Source of the DNA: Spirogloea muscicola
Lineage: Eukaryota > Streptophyta > Zygnematophyceae > Spirogloeales > Spirogloeaceae
NCBI GenBank assembly: GCA_009602725.1
Contig: WELB01000035.1
Location: forward strand, 296,551 to 335,243
Length of the DNA: 38,693 bases
Direction: 5' to 3'
Below the pieces are notes generated by a model. That model was given only the letters and a program-made list of their open reading frames with translations, had not been told where the DNA came from and did not search any database. Positions 23,181 to 33,176 of the stretch are shown in pieces (positions within the stretch are counted from its first letter, which is position 1; the number at the start of each line of letters is the position of its first letter). Position numbers and translations under genes: made by a program.

Positions 23181-25312
23181 ATGGCCGCCGCCCTGCGCGC
23201 CTGCGCCGGCCCCGCCGCGGCGGCGGCGGCGGCGGCGGCGGCGGCTGCGCTGCTGCCTCGTCCTCTTGCCNCCTCTTGCGCGCGCGGCCGCGGTGCCGGG
23301 GCAAGCGACGGCTGCCGCGGGCGTCACCACCATGGACGCCCAAGCTCCGTCAAAGGTGAGACGAGCAATTGCTGCCGCACTTGGCGGCAGCTGCCCTGGT
23401 GCTAAATCGGAGCTGTGCTTCGAAGCTGCAGTGGCATATCTGCAGCTGATAAATTCTGCCGAGCTGCTACATCAGCTGTGGTTCTGCCGCTCTTGTTGGG
23501 TCGCCATGGCCTGGAAGGATTGCATAAACGATCGTTTAAACGCTGCTTGACTGACTGATGGCTTCCGTTATGCAGGCTGATGAACCACTGCCTGAGCTGA
23601 TGGTGAGGAATTGAGCAGTGGCTTTCATCTGCCTGCTCGTATTGGCACAGAAATGTATTTCAACTTTCAATCAGTGGCAGCTCAGCTCTGCCATCTCCTG
23701 ACTGATGGGAGCTTGCCGCTTCAATGCCTGCTTCTTTTGCTTCAATCACCCGCAGTTCTTACATGATAGACTATTTGTTCAGCCAGGTCAGCTTAGTTTG
23801 AGTAATCATGAGATAGTGCTCGAACACTACCTGGACTCCAGTTGCTGATGTGTGTGCATATTGTGACTGCCCCCTGCCACTCTTGTCAAAGTCATGGCTG
23901 CCAACTGCTGAGTTGCGATCTTGACAACAACTTAAATAAGATGACCTGACAGCAATTGTTGTCGAGCCCTTGCCAATCTTCTGTAGACTGAATTTATGGT
24001 GGACATCAAGTGTGAGGGTTGTGTGAAGTCAGTACGGACCAAGCTTGAATTGCTTGAAGGTGAAGTCCAAGAGCTACTAGCTTCTCTTGAGATATTTGTG
24101 ATGTTGTGATGAGCTTGTGAAGTGGTCAATGACAGGGCTTGTGCTTGCAGAGAAACTGAAAGCTCATACAGCTTCCTGACGAGCTTCTGTGCTTCGTCTT
24201 TACACAGGTGTGCAGCACGTAGACGTCGACCTGCCCAACCAGGTCGTGAGAGTGCTGGGTACCAGCACCCTTACGAGCTTAACCAGTGCGCTGGAACAGA
24301 GTGGAAGGAAGTCAAGGCTCATTGGGCAGGGCTCTCCGGCAGGTGCTTCACATACCAACTCTTCTATCAGATATTACGCCTAACTGCACCATCACGAGCA
24401 TAACAAGTGCTCTAGAGCACAGCAAGTGCGCTAGAACCAAGTGGAAGGAAGTCAAGGCTCATCAAGCAGGGCTTTTCAGTAAATTACACTTATTATTTCA
24501 TTCACTACTACACCTGTGATGTAGTAGCGTTAAATGCTTTTAAGCAAGCACTGTGCTCCTGTGTTGATATCTTTGTTCTCAGACGTTACGAAGTTTCTAA
24601 TGCACTCCCCCTGATGCCATCCTTGTGCAGAGCTTGCTCTTAGTTCAGCTGTTGCAGAGTTCAAGGGGCCCAGAGTCTTCGGTGTTGTGCGATTTGCACA
24701 AGTGAGTCAAGAGCAGGTACGGTTGGAAGCCACAATCGATGGCCTATTTCCAGGCAGTCACAGCTGGTCCATCAACGAGTACGGTGATCTCACAAAGGGG
24801 GCAGCAAGCACAGGCGGCCTTTACAAGGGGGTCAATGGCTGTGAGGTTGGGCTCCTCCTTGTAAAACTGCACTGGGGCACCTGTTTGTTGAGATACAGTG
24901 CTCTTCGACTCCTACAGCTAGCTTTGCACACATCATGCTCATGATGGTGGAAATTTTGTGCTTGGCTTTGTTACCTGCAAAGCATCATCGACAAGTCTTG
25001 TTCTGAAATGTGCTACTGTTGAGCATCCCCTTTTGTCATCACATGTGCTGGCAGGAGGAGAGGCTTGGTGACCTTGGCAGCCTTGTGGTTGATACGAAGG
25101 GTCATACTGAGACGTCCTCGGCGAAGGGGATGCTAAAAGTCTGGGATTTGATTGGCCGGGCTGTCGTCATCCAAGATGGCAGCCACAATGAGGATGCAGT
25201 GGCAGCTGTGATCGCCAGAAGCGCTGGGGTCGGGCAAAATTACAAGCAACTTTGCACCTGTGATGGCACAATCATCTGGGAATCTACCCCCAGTGATTAC
25301 TTTCAGGCTTGA
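23181..25312 (+). CDS. CCS: copper chaperone for Cu/Zn superoxide dismutase, 6 exons
   Basis: It delivers copper to Cu/Zn-SOD and catalyses its disulfide formation; in plants it acts in chloroplast and cytosol. Exons: 23181-23355, 23576-23602, 23987-24059, 24208-24342, 24631-24845, 25055-25312; about 293 aa. Domain order is canonical: an Ala-rich transit-like leader from ATG 23181; a heavy-metal domain with DIKCEGCV (copper CxxC) and VDVDLPNQVVRVLG; an SOD-like domain (FKGPRVFGVVRFAQV, SHSWSINEYGDLTKGAASTG, LKVWDLIGRAVV, AAVIARSAGVGQNY); and domain 3 with LCTCDG (CxC). A single N at 23271 shifts the frame: ATG 23181 and the MDAQAPSK end of exon 1 lie in different frames unless the N is dropped, so it is probably an assembly artefact. 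The donor of exon 5 could also be nine codons..., or fewer, upstream (GGG|GTCAAT at about 24830). Both keep phase. Confidence 0.92.
24377..24480 (+). repeat. partial duplicate of CCS exon 4 inside the following intron
   Basis: The intron repeats the 3' part of exon 4 almost base for base: GTGGAAGGAAGTCAAGGCTC occurs in both (about 24301 and 24440), with a similar upstream segment (exon TLTSLTSALEQS, intron TITSITSALEHS). The copy carries a small internal insertion (AAGTGCGCTAGAACC) that breaks the match, and it lacks the exon's GTGCTT donor context. It is a decayed tandem exon copy, not an obvious working exon. Confidence 0.8.
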
Positions 25313-25622
25313 TTTTGCTGTCTCTCTGACATTTGAGATACCGAGTTCAACATGTACATACATGTTCCACATTCATGGTCTTGCTCTGTTTTCCTTGTTG
25401 TGCATCCTCTAACATCCTTCAGAGGTCTTGTGGAGCATAATAAGCTACTTGGATCACGTGTTAATCAAGTTCCACCATGCTGCAACACTTGCCAGACAAA
25501 TGACTTGTCCTTGGATGGCATGTTCTCCTATGACGTCAGCAGATTGCAATCAATACACTCGTTGCCGTCCATTGCTGGCAGCAATACTTGCTTACCTTCT
25601 GCAGAGGCTTCCATGCAACCTG
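25313..25622. other. short convergent intergenic
   Basis: About 310 bp separates the stop of CCS from the stop of the minus-strand hydrolase gene. It must hold both 3' untranslated regions. No other feature is seen. Confidence 0.5.
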
Positions 25623-27593
25623 CTAGCAAGTCCGAAGGCTGTCTTGCAACCAATCTACGATTTCCTCGCGAAAAGGTAAGGTGTGTCCACCATCATGCTC
25701 CACCTGGTAGTCAGTGCAGGTGCCACAGCAAGTGAGTCCAATAAGCAGCAGTTCCAAGTATACTTGAAGGGCAAGATGCCACAACGTGCACAACGTCGTG
25801 CACAAACGTGGTGCACAGCCTAGCAGGTGCTCTATGCCTCTTCAGTATTTGCGGAAGGCATCTTCAGGTTGTACCTTTTTGGTAAGCCCTCTTGATGCCT
25901 CCCGGAAGTAGCCAAAAAGCTCCAGGCTGTGCTCGGGAAAGACGACCTGGTCCTGGAGGCCGATGACGTGCAGCGACCTGACGCCGTGCAGCAGGCCCGA
26001 CCGGTAGGCCGGCTGGAGGTGGGGGGACTGTGAAACTCTTCCAGAGCACAGAACCGAGACGAGTGGCCGGATGTCCAAGCTGGCGCTCACCGCGGCGGTG
26101 CACATGAGCCCCGCCATTGTGGCACCTTGCGAGAAGCCCAGCACGCCTGCATGTGGATGCCACAGTCTGCACATTTCAATGTGCTGCAGGTCCTGCAAGG
26201 ACCAAATAGGTTGTGCAAGTGCAGCCGCCGAAGAAAGCCAGGAAGAATCTACTTTCCAAACCTTTGACTAATGCGTTGCTCTTTCAAGTACTGCTTTGCG
26301 CTTGCTAATCAGGCTTTTAAAATTTGAGTATTGACCTAAGTTTGGATGTTGTGTCTCGGCACAAGGACAGTGCCAATTGTCTACTGCACCAGGAATAACT
26401 GCAACAATTGCAGGTAGACCAAGTGGCGACTGGCCCCTGCTTGCTGCTGATACGCTGCATCTTAAGAAAAACCAGCTGTACTCAATTATCACCAAATGCT
26501 GTTCTTGAGTGGCAATGGAGCGCGTCACTCACCAGCGAAAGGGCCCTGCAGGCCGCACCATCAAAGCGGTCGTGTGAGAGTCAAATGGCAGATATAGTCG
26601 ACAGACAGACGTGGCGGCGAGGAGGCGGGAGCCACACCTTGCGGCGGTTGGTGCTATGAAGGAGCTCGAGCGAGCGCGCATAAGCCGCCTCCTCAGCCTC
26701 GAGCGCCGCCCTCTGCAAGAACCAGGCACGGTAGCCTTCGGCGAGGTCGCCGCCAAACTCCACAGCCAGGTGCAGGCCCCGGAGCGACCTGGTCAGCCCA
26801 TTGCCCGTCGCTGCCACCGTCGACGATGGCACCCTATGGTCGGCTCCTGACTGAACGGCTCTGCTTCCGCAGGCACGGTCTTCTGCATGGTGGTCCGCCA
26901 GCTGAGGGCCGGCTCCACAAGCGATCCGGCGCCTTGGGGCGCTGCTGGCGAGGGCCTGTCCGAGCTTGTCACTGTCACTGAGCTTTACGGCGTGGCAGTC
27001 GCCAGATACTGCTCGGGATGGCGCAGCGCCAATGTCAATGCAGGCGGGCGGCCACCGCTCGCGGCCTGGCATGCCAGCAAGCAGCCTCCCACTGGCCGCA
27101 GATGACCCCAGCCGCACCACGGGCTCCACCACATTGGGCGCCGAGACAAACACTGCGGCGGCGGCGGCGGCGGCGGCGGCGGTTATGGGAGAAGGGACTG
27201 CGCCTTCAGCTGACATCGAGTACTATAGCGGCCAATTGGTCAGCGGCCGTGACATGCAGCGGCCACTGCTGCGGCCACGGCGGCGGCCGAGGAGGAGCTC
27301 GCAGCGGCTCACCGGCGTCCGCGACGCCCTCCAAGGCCGAGGTGATGGCGCCCGCGCGCTGCGCGAAGACCTTCCCGTTCTGCGGCGGGCGGCGGCGGCG
27401 GCATCCGCGGCGGCGGACGAGTCACTTGCCCCGCCAGCCAACGAGCTCGGCAGCGACGGCGGAGTCCTGGTGGCGCGACGGCGAGCGAGACGCGCCAGGC
27501 CATGGGCTCAGGATTCGGGCTTTGGGGTTTAAGGGCCACCTGGTAGAGGCCGTGCAGGCACAGGAGGCGCGGCAGCGTGCGGCCGCCGGCCAT
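25623..27593 (-). CDS. FSH/OVCA2-type alpha/beta-fold serine hydrolase
   Basis: Small serine hydrolase of the yeast FSH1 / human OVCA2 family; substrate unknown here. Exons: 27593-27540 (opens with ATG, RTLPRLLCLHGLYQ, like the family LCLHG..Q strand), 27379-27313 (GKVFAQRAGAITSALEG), one or more exons within 27152-26638 (starts VFVSAPN, ends with GYRAWFLQ and EEAAYARSLELL), a 13-nt microexon 26545-26533 (GPFAG), 26146-25875 and 25703-25623. The catalytic triad is visible: Ser in GVLGFSQGATMAG, Asp in GLQDQVVFPEHS, His in HDGGHTLP. If 27152-26638 is one exon the protein is about 333 aa, longer than the usual 220-250, so an intron probably removes the unfamiliar middle (about residues 75-180). 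Exon 3 opens with a GCG run (27155-27182 in the flanking intron). Confidence 0.83.
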
Positions 27594-27874
27594 CCGTACG
27601 CCGCCGCAGCCTCATGCCCCTCCCCGCCGCCGCCGCCGTCACCGTCGCCGTCAGCCCCGCCGTCAACGCCGCCGCCGTCGCCGGGCTCGCGAGTTCCGCG
27701 GCGNNNNNNNNNNNNNNNNNNNNNNNNNNNNNNNNNNNNNNNNNNNNNNNNNNNNNNNNNNNNNNNNNNNNNNNNNNNNNNNNNNNNNNNNNNNNNNNNN
27801 NNNNNNNNNNNNNNNNNNNNNNNNNNNNNNNNNNNNNNNNNNNNNNNNNNNNNNNNNNNNNNNNNNNNNNNNNN

Positions 27875-27908
<34 letters not shown>

Positions 27909-28254
27909 ATGCGCCGGCGCTCGGGCGGAGGGGCAGGCCCCCGGAGGCTGCGCGCAGGGGCCGGAGGGCAGCGGCGGCGGCGGCGGCGGCGCCGATGCTG
28001 AGCTCGCTCGGGCAGCAGATCTCCGACGCCTTCTTCGCCAGCCTCGACCAGGCGGGCTGCCTCCGCCTCGACACGTTCGACTCCGAGTGAGCGCCGCCGC
28101 CGCCGCCGCTGCCGCGGGCTACGGCGCAGCGAGCGGCTGGCCCTCGACTTGCCCCGCGAGCGGCGGCTTTGAGGCCGTGCGCTGGTCCTGATATCGTGGC
28201 GCGGGCCGGCCCTCGCTCCGCCGCCGCCGGGGCAGCTCCGAAGGCGGCGACGAC
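27594..28254. promoter_or_regulatory. shared 5' region of hydrolase and HPPD genes, with gap and T33 run
   Basis: Divergent GC-rich spacer containing 171 Ns (27704-27874) followed directly by 33 T (27875-27907). The homopolymer against the gap is suspect as a sequencing artefact. A bidirectional promoter is inferred from orientation alone. Confidence 0.4.
27995..28090 (+). CDS. possible small ORF or first exon of unknown identity
   Basis: ATG 27995 opens 31 codons with a balanced, non-repetitive composition (MLSSLGQQISDAFFASLD, then CLRLDTFDSE) before TGA, unlike the surrounding GC-driven frames. GTGAGC overlaps the stop; if used as a donor from 28087 and joined to CAG|C at 28130, the frame would continue 14 codons (ERLALDLPRERRL) to a stop at 28172. 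It lies in the leader region of HPPD, so it could be an upstream ORF or the end of a gene lost in the gap. Not recognised. Confidence 0.3.
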   Translation: MLSSLGQQISDAFFASLDQAGCLRLDTFDSE

Positions 28255-30369
28255 ATGGCGCCGGCGGCCGCGGCGGGCGCCGTCTCCGCGTCAACGGCCA
28301 CGCTGACCGGCTTCGACAGGTTCCAGCGTCACAACCCGCGCACGGACCTCTTCGAGGCGCTGCGCTTCCACCACGTGGAGTTCTACTGCGGCGACGCGAC
28401 GTGCACGTACCAGCGCTTCGCCACCGGCCTTGGCATGCGCCTCGTCGCCAAGTCCAACCAGACGACGGGCAACCAGGTGAGTGGCGGCTCGCCGCCAGGC
28501 CTGGCCACTCCTGCTTGCCGCAGTGAGGCGCTTGCAGGCTGAGTCGCTCCGAGAGCACGGCGAGCCAGCCTAGTCGGGCTGTTGCCCCTAGCTCTGAAGT
28601 CCATTGGTCTTAGAGGTATTGGTGTGAGAGGTTGTCATTGTGGAGATTGCAGAGGGCTGACAGCAATTCAACGCGTGAAACTGCTTGCAGACGTACTGCA
28701 GCTACGTCCTGCAGTCCAATGACCTCGTCTTTGTCTTCACCGCGCCGTACTCCAGCAAGATTGACCAAAGCTCTACAAGGATGCCGCACCCTGCTTTCCA
28801 AGCCGACGATGCGCGGCGGTTCTTTGCGACACATGGGCTTGGCGGTCAGGTCCTCGATTCTCAAAGCAGTCTCCCTCCTGCTAGTCTGCCCCCCTTGAGC
28901 ATGCCGTCTATCTCTCTGTTTTGAACTTACAGCTGCTTACACATGCTCACATGCACAACAGACTTTTCTTCTACTAGGGCCTTCGCATTGCAACTTGCGA
29001 CTGAATCATCTAATCTGACTAGTCAATGGTGTTCCTTGACCTTGCAGTGAGAGCCATTGGCTTGCTTGTGGGGGACGCGGCCGTTGCATACGAGGAAAGC
29101 ATCGCGAATGGGCCGGTTGGAGTTCTTGCACCGCAGACACTGGCGGACAACACTAGTCAGGAGGAGGTGACTATTGCTGAGGTCCACCTATACGGCGACG
29201 TCGTACTGCGGTACATAAGCACTGGGACCTTTCGAGGGCCGTTCCTGCCCAACTATGAGTCTGTCGATTCGCAACCGCTCTGCTATGGCCTCACGCGGCT
29301 TGATCACGCCGTGGGCAATGTGCCGGACCTCAAGGAGACAATCGACTGTATTTCACGATTTACGGGCTTCCACGACTTTGCCGAGTTCACGGCCGAGGAT
29401 GTTGGCACAATAGACAGTGGACTCAACAGCAAGGTGCTAGCCAGCAACAATGAGATGGTCATCCTCCCCGTCAACGAGCCGACTTTTGGTACCAAGCGCA
29501 AGTCCCAGATACAGGTGAATTGGCTTGGCGCGCTTCCATTGCAGTGTCTGGGGCAGGAAGGTTTGGTTCGCATGCCTGTTGGTAGGTTGCTTGGTGCTTC
29601 ACTAAGATGGTGCTCTTTAAGATCCTCACAAACAGCAACAAGAGATGCAGCTGCAGCTTGTGTGGTGAGATTCTTCTCCATCTCTGAGTGGCAGACGTAC
29701 CTGGAGCACAATGAGGGGCCAGGTTTGCAGCACCTGGCGCTCAAGTGCGTGGACATCTTCGCCACATTGCGCAAGATGCGCGCTCAGACTCACATTGCGG
29801 GCTTTGACTTCATGCCGCGCCCCTCTGACAAGTACTACGAGGAGCTGCCGCGAAAGGTGGGCAATGATCTCACAGAGGCGCAGCTGGCTGAGGCGAGAGA
29901 GCTTGGCCTGCTGGTGGACAAAGACGACCAGGGCATTCTCCTGCAAATCTTCACCAAGCCGCTGGGAGATAGGTGAGCTGGGTGACGGGTGAATGTCATG
30001 GTCAAGCGCGTTTGGCTTTGTCAGCCCTGAATAATAAATAGGTGTCGGAATTGCTTATGAAAAGCTGGCTTATCTTGATTGTGCAGTTGATTCTGTGCCT
30101 TGCTCGCGAGTACCACAAAGTTGCAATGTATGTATGCCACTTGTCTGCAGAGGAACGTAGTAATTCATACTGACACACCACATCTTGTATCTCCTAGGCC
30201 AACTATCTTCATCGAAGTCATCCAGCGCATTGGCTGCATGGAGAAGAGTGCCTCTGGTGAGGAGTATCAGAGGGGGGGCTGCGGCGGCTTTGGAAAGGGC
30301 AAATTCTCGGAGCTCTTCAAGTCTATCGAAGACTACGAGCGAACACTGGATGGCGTTCAGGCAAAGTAG
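28255..30369 (+). CDS. HPPD: 4-hydroxyphenylpyruvate dioxygenase, 5 exons
   Basis: Fe(II) enzyme converting 4-hydroxyphenylpyruvate to homogentisate, the tyrosine-catabolic step that feeds tocopherol and plastoquinone synthesis. Exons: 28255-28476, 28691-28844, 29048-29514, 29695-29972, 30198-30369, giving 430 aa, the usual length. Two vicinal-oxygen-chelate domains are evident: FHHVEFYCGDAT and SYVLQSNDLVFVFTAPYSS in the first; LTRLDHAVGNVPDL, NEGPGLQHLALKCVDIFATL and PTIFIEVIQRIG in the second. The Fe ligands are the His of LDHAVGN, the His of LQHLALK and the Glu of FIEVIQR. The C-terminal gate GCGGFGKGKFSELFKSIEDYE-like segment is intact (30280-30345). Exon 2 has two GT donors 5 nt apart; only the first (GGCG|GTCAGG) keeps the frame to VRAIG. 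The N-terminus (APAAAAGAVSASTATLTGF) is short, with no clear plastid transit peptide. Confidence 0.96.
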
Positions 30370-31037
30370 TCGGAAGCTTCCATTTATGTGCGTTCATTGC
30401 TCGCCTGTTTCTGCCTTCCCTAAGACTAATTTTGATGAGCCTGATTCGACATTCGACATTCGACATCATATGCTGACGCTAGCCTGGGCTGGTTGCTAGT
30501 AGGTGCAACAAATTGTCAGCTATTGTCTCAGTGACAGGAAATCACTGGTCTGTTTGTAGATACTGTGAAGTCCATTTGTAGACACTGTTGAGTGTAAACC
30601 CTTTGCATGACCAGTACATTAAGACTGTGCTCCGTGTCAACACGGCCTGGTGTATTTGTACCGTACTTGGAGGATTTCTTGAGCTTACAGTTCAATGGAT
30701 TGCACATGAGTTTGTACGGATAACACAGAGCTCACATACAGAGCTAAATTCTGCCTTGAGCACCTGCGTGCATCTGCCAATCAGCAAGCAACATGCCATC
30801 CTAATTGGCAAATGCTTGCTTTGTGAAGCCTCTCTATTGGTCTCTCCTGGCTTTTCAGGAGCATGCCTTGTATCATTCAAGCAGGAGTATCAAACAATGG
30901 GCAACTACTCTACAATCTCTCTTAAGTGGCTCAGCATGTTGTCCTGCTTCGCCACAATCAATCTGAATTAAGGAGCATAGGAGCATAATAGTGCCAGTCT
31001 GTACAAGGGATAAGGTGGGAGAAGCCAAGGCGACCTC
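30370..31037. other. convergent intergenic; short ATTCGAC tandem
   Basis: Contains the 3' ends of HPPD and of the minus-strand unknown gene. Three exact copies of ATTCGAC lie at 30444-30464, and TTTGTAGA(T/C)ACTGT occurs twice at about 30553-30590. No coding sequence is recognised. Confidence 0.5.
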
Positions 31038-32580
31038 CTATACAGGTTGTACGTAGGTGTCGAGGCGGTTTGCCCAGCCATCAAGCCACCGAACCTCGCC
31101 GCGGTTCGACGGAGAATTGGCAACACGCTGGCAGAGCACGCGCTTGCCGGCCGCTACAAACGCCTCTTTGGCAGAACCCTCACAACTTCTGCTGGAGCGG
31201 CCGTCCTTCCAGGCGTCGCCCATGGCCTGCAGGACTTGCAGCAGGCCCCAGCCAGCGCCTTTGTACTGCTCAGAGCCCTGAGTGCCCTCGCCCTTGAAGT
31301 TGACATAGTCCATGAGGACGTATAGCCCCATGGGCTCAGCTGCAAGGTGGAACCAATGACCTCTGTCAATCAAAGTCGACAGAAAGCAGAACCAGATACG
31401 ACACAACTAGCATAGAAAGACTACTGAAGACGTGGTAAGACTGGCTTCCACGATTTCTGATACAGAATAAAGACTGATGCCAAGCTCAAGGACTTTCGAG
31501 GTAACCCCATGACGCTTACCTGCAACGCTGAGGAAACGGTCCCGGATGGCCCGCCGCTCAGCTGACGAGACGCTGCTCACCATCTTGGGCAGCGCGCCCG
31601 CCAGGCGACGGGTCATGAAGTGGCACTGCAGCGGCACTGTGGCTGCCAGCAGCTCGCGCAGCTCCACCATGCGCTCCGAGTGCCGCGCCGCATCGAATTC
31701 CTCCTTGCTGCTCACACTTGGGAAGCAGCCCGTCTGAGTCACCACTCGAGGACCTCATTAATTCTCAGCAATGAGACCAAGCTGACGTGGGAGCGAGATC
31801 AGCTACCTCCTCCAGGGGCAGGGCGGCGTCCGGCGGCGCCCGGCGAGCCAGTCGGGCACGTCGACGCCAGGCTGCTCCCTGAGGTATGCAATGAGCGCCG
31901 GGAAGCTCTCCTCGTACGGGCCCCGGTGCCACTGCGGGTACCTGCAAGGCGCAGCACAGGACCGCGAGACGTCAGCGCAGCAAGCTGGAGCCAACTGGGG
32001 CCCATCTCCACGACCACCATCGACTGAGATGCGGATCCTTTGCGGCACCACTCGAGTCCTGCTACCACAGTCTCACCAGATGCAGTGGCCGATGCCGAGC
32101 GAGGCAAAGTTCTCGCCGTGGTTCCACGCGGTGAGCCCCGCGATCGTGCCGCCGCACTCGTTGCGCCAGATGCGGTCGCCGATGGCGCAGACCTCGGGTG
32201 GCGAGAGGCGCGCCGCCAGGGAGCCGGTGGACGCCGCGGCGGCGTCCTCGGGGTCCGCCTGGGGCCTGCGCCACGGCCAGCCGTGCTCCAGCGTCCGCAG
32301 CCGCAGCTCGGCGCTCGGCGGCGGCGCCCGGCCCTCCAGCGCATCTGCACACAGACAATGCGCCGGATTCAGTGGCGCAATCCATGGCCACAGCGGCCGC
32401 GGCTAACGACGGCGGTGGTCGTGGGTGGCGACCGGGACCTGGGGTGGAGGTGAAGAAGGCCGGGAGGAGCGGCAGCGCGGCCGGGAAGCACTGCAGCGCG
32501 GCGAGGGTGCTGGAGCGCAGGCCCCGCGGGCCGCCGCCGCCGTCGTCCCGGGCGCTGCGCTGCGAGCCCGGCGCCGGCNG
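31038..32580 (-). CDS. conserved protein of unknown function, bacterial-type, possibly secreted; 5' end missing
   Basis: Exons: about 32578-32439, 32344-32077, 31941-31807, 31716-31520, 31339-31038. All joins close in phase; the 31716 acceptor (CCCAAG) is weak and is a guess. Features: a hydrophobic leader (LAALQCFPAALPLLPAFF) resembling a signal peptide; then IGDRIWRNECGGTIAGLTAW, NHGENFASLGIGHCIWYPQW and GPYEESFPALIAYL; then QCHFMTRRLAGALPKM; then EPMGLYVLMDYVNFKGEGT and YKGAGWGLLQVLQAMGD; then VANSPSNRGEVRWLDGWANR. From memory these blocks match a family of uncharacterised bacterial proteins of about 300 aa with the signature GIGHFIWY. The E-C-G-G and GIGH pattern recalls lysozyme-like folds, but that is inference. 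No ATG is found: exon 1 begins at TTTCTTCTTTCAG abutting a dispersed repeat, so the start lies further upstream or was lost. A single N is at 32579. Confidence 0.7.
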
Positions 32581-32690
32581 CTGAAAGAAGAAAGTGCTCG
32601 CCCATTAAGGATAGGGGCTGGAATAGCCAGCCCAAAAAAGAATGAACAGAGTACGAGAAGGGGGCCAGGGGAAGCGCTAAGGAAAACAAG
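32581..32690 (+). repeat. dispersed hairpin repeat copy abutting the unknown gene
   Basis: AAGAAGAAAGTGCTCGCCCA, GGGGCTGG-AATAG-CCAGCCC, AAAAAAGAATGAACAGAGTA, then GAGAAGGGGGCCAGGGGAAG. It is almost identical over about 95 bp to the reverse complement of 34905-34997. The minus-strand face of its left edge supplies the pyrimidine-rich acceptor of the neighbouring gene's first visible exon. Confidence 0.85.
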
Positions 32691-32714
32691 CACACAAACA
32701 AACAAAGCAGAAAG

Positions 32715-32800
32715 ACGTGGCTCTCTCAATGGGGGCAAGGGCTGCGAAAAGCCAGCCCGAAAAGAATTGACAAAGGTTCGAAGGGGCCATATGACGGAGG
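32715..32800 (+). repeat. dispersed hairpin repeat copy
   Basis: CTCTCAATGGGGGCAAGGGC, TGCGAAAAGCCAGCCCGAAA, AGAATTGACAAAGGTTCGAA, then GGGGCC. It matches 11424-11480 and the reverse complement of 12300-12402. It sits as an insert inside the larger module shared with 34.7-35.0 kb. Confidence 0.8.
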
Positions 32801-32829
32801 GGCCTAAAGCGCTATGTCAGAACGGGAGG

Positions 32830-33080
32830 AGGGTGGACCACTCAGTAGCTACGAGTGAGGAGCCTCAAACCCGACAGACCAGCTGCCGGAGAACAATCCC
32901 ATTGACGAAAGCCACAGGCTGCAGTGAGAGCACGGCCAGCACGCAGATGCAAGGCGTGGGCCATGGACCGCTGGAGAGAAGCCCCCCGCTGGAGGGAGAT
33001 TGATAGACGCATGCGATAGACTTGGGCCGACCAGCCAGCGGCGTTGAAGTCAGCCGGCTCACCTCGCCTGCGCCACACAG
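32830..33080 (-). repeat. module with MRL..SLQRSMA.ALHLRAG peptide, copy 1
   Basis: On the minus strand a frame reads YRMRLSISLQRGASLQRSMA, then HALHLRAGRALTAACG, ending LRLLTRSY and stop. A paralogous copy on the plus strand at 34711-34866 reads MRLAVSLQRSMARALHLRAG and ends LRLLSRGY and stop. The peptide is Arg-rich, poor in acids and resembles an organelle targeting leader, but no mature domain follows. It may be a captured first exon carried by the repeat. Confidence 0.55.
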
Positions 33081-33176
33081 CGCGGCGCGCAAGCCTGGCT
33101 AGCAGGTCGAGCCAAGGGCCGGATGGGCAAAAAGCAAGATACTAATTGCAAAAGAAGGGAGCTCTTTATGGAAGTG

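Noticed and set aside
22431-23343. Arg-rich and Ala-rich minus-strand frames around the VPS18/CCS spacer
   Set aside because: Low-complexity translations of CCG runs, in frames different from the conserved exons.
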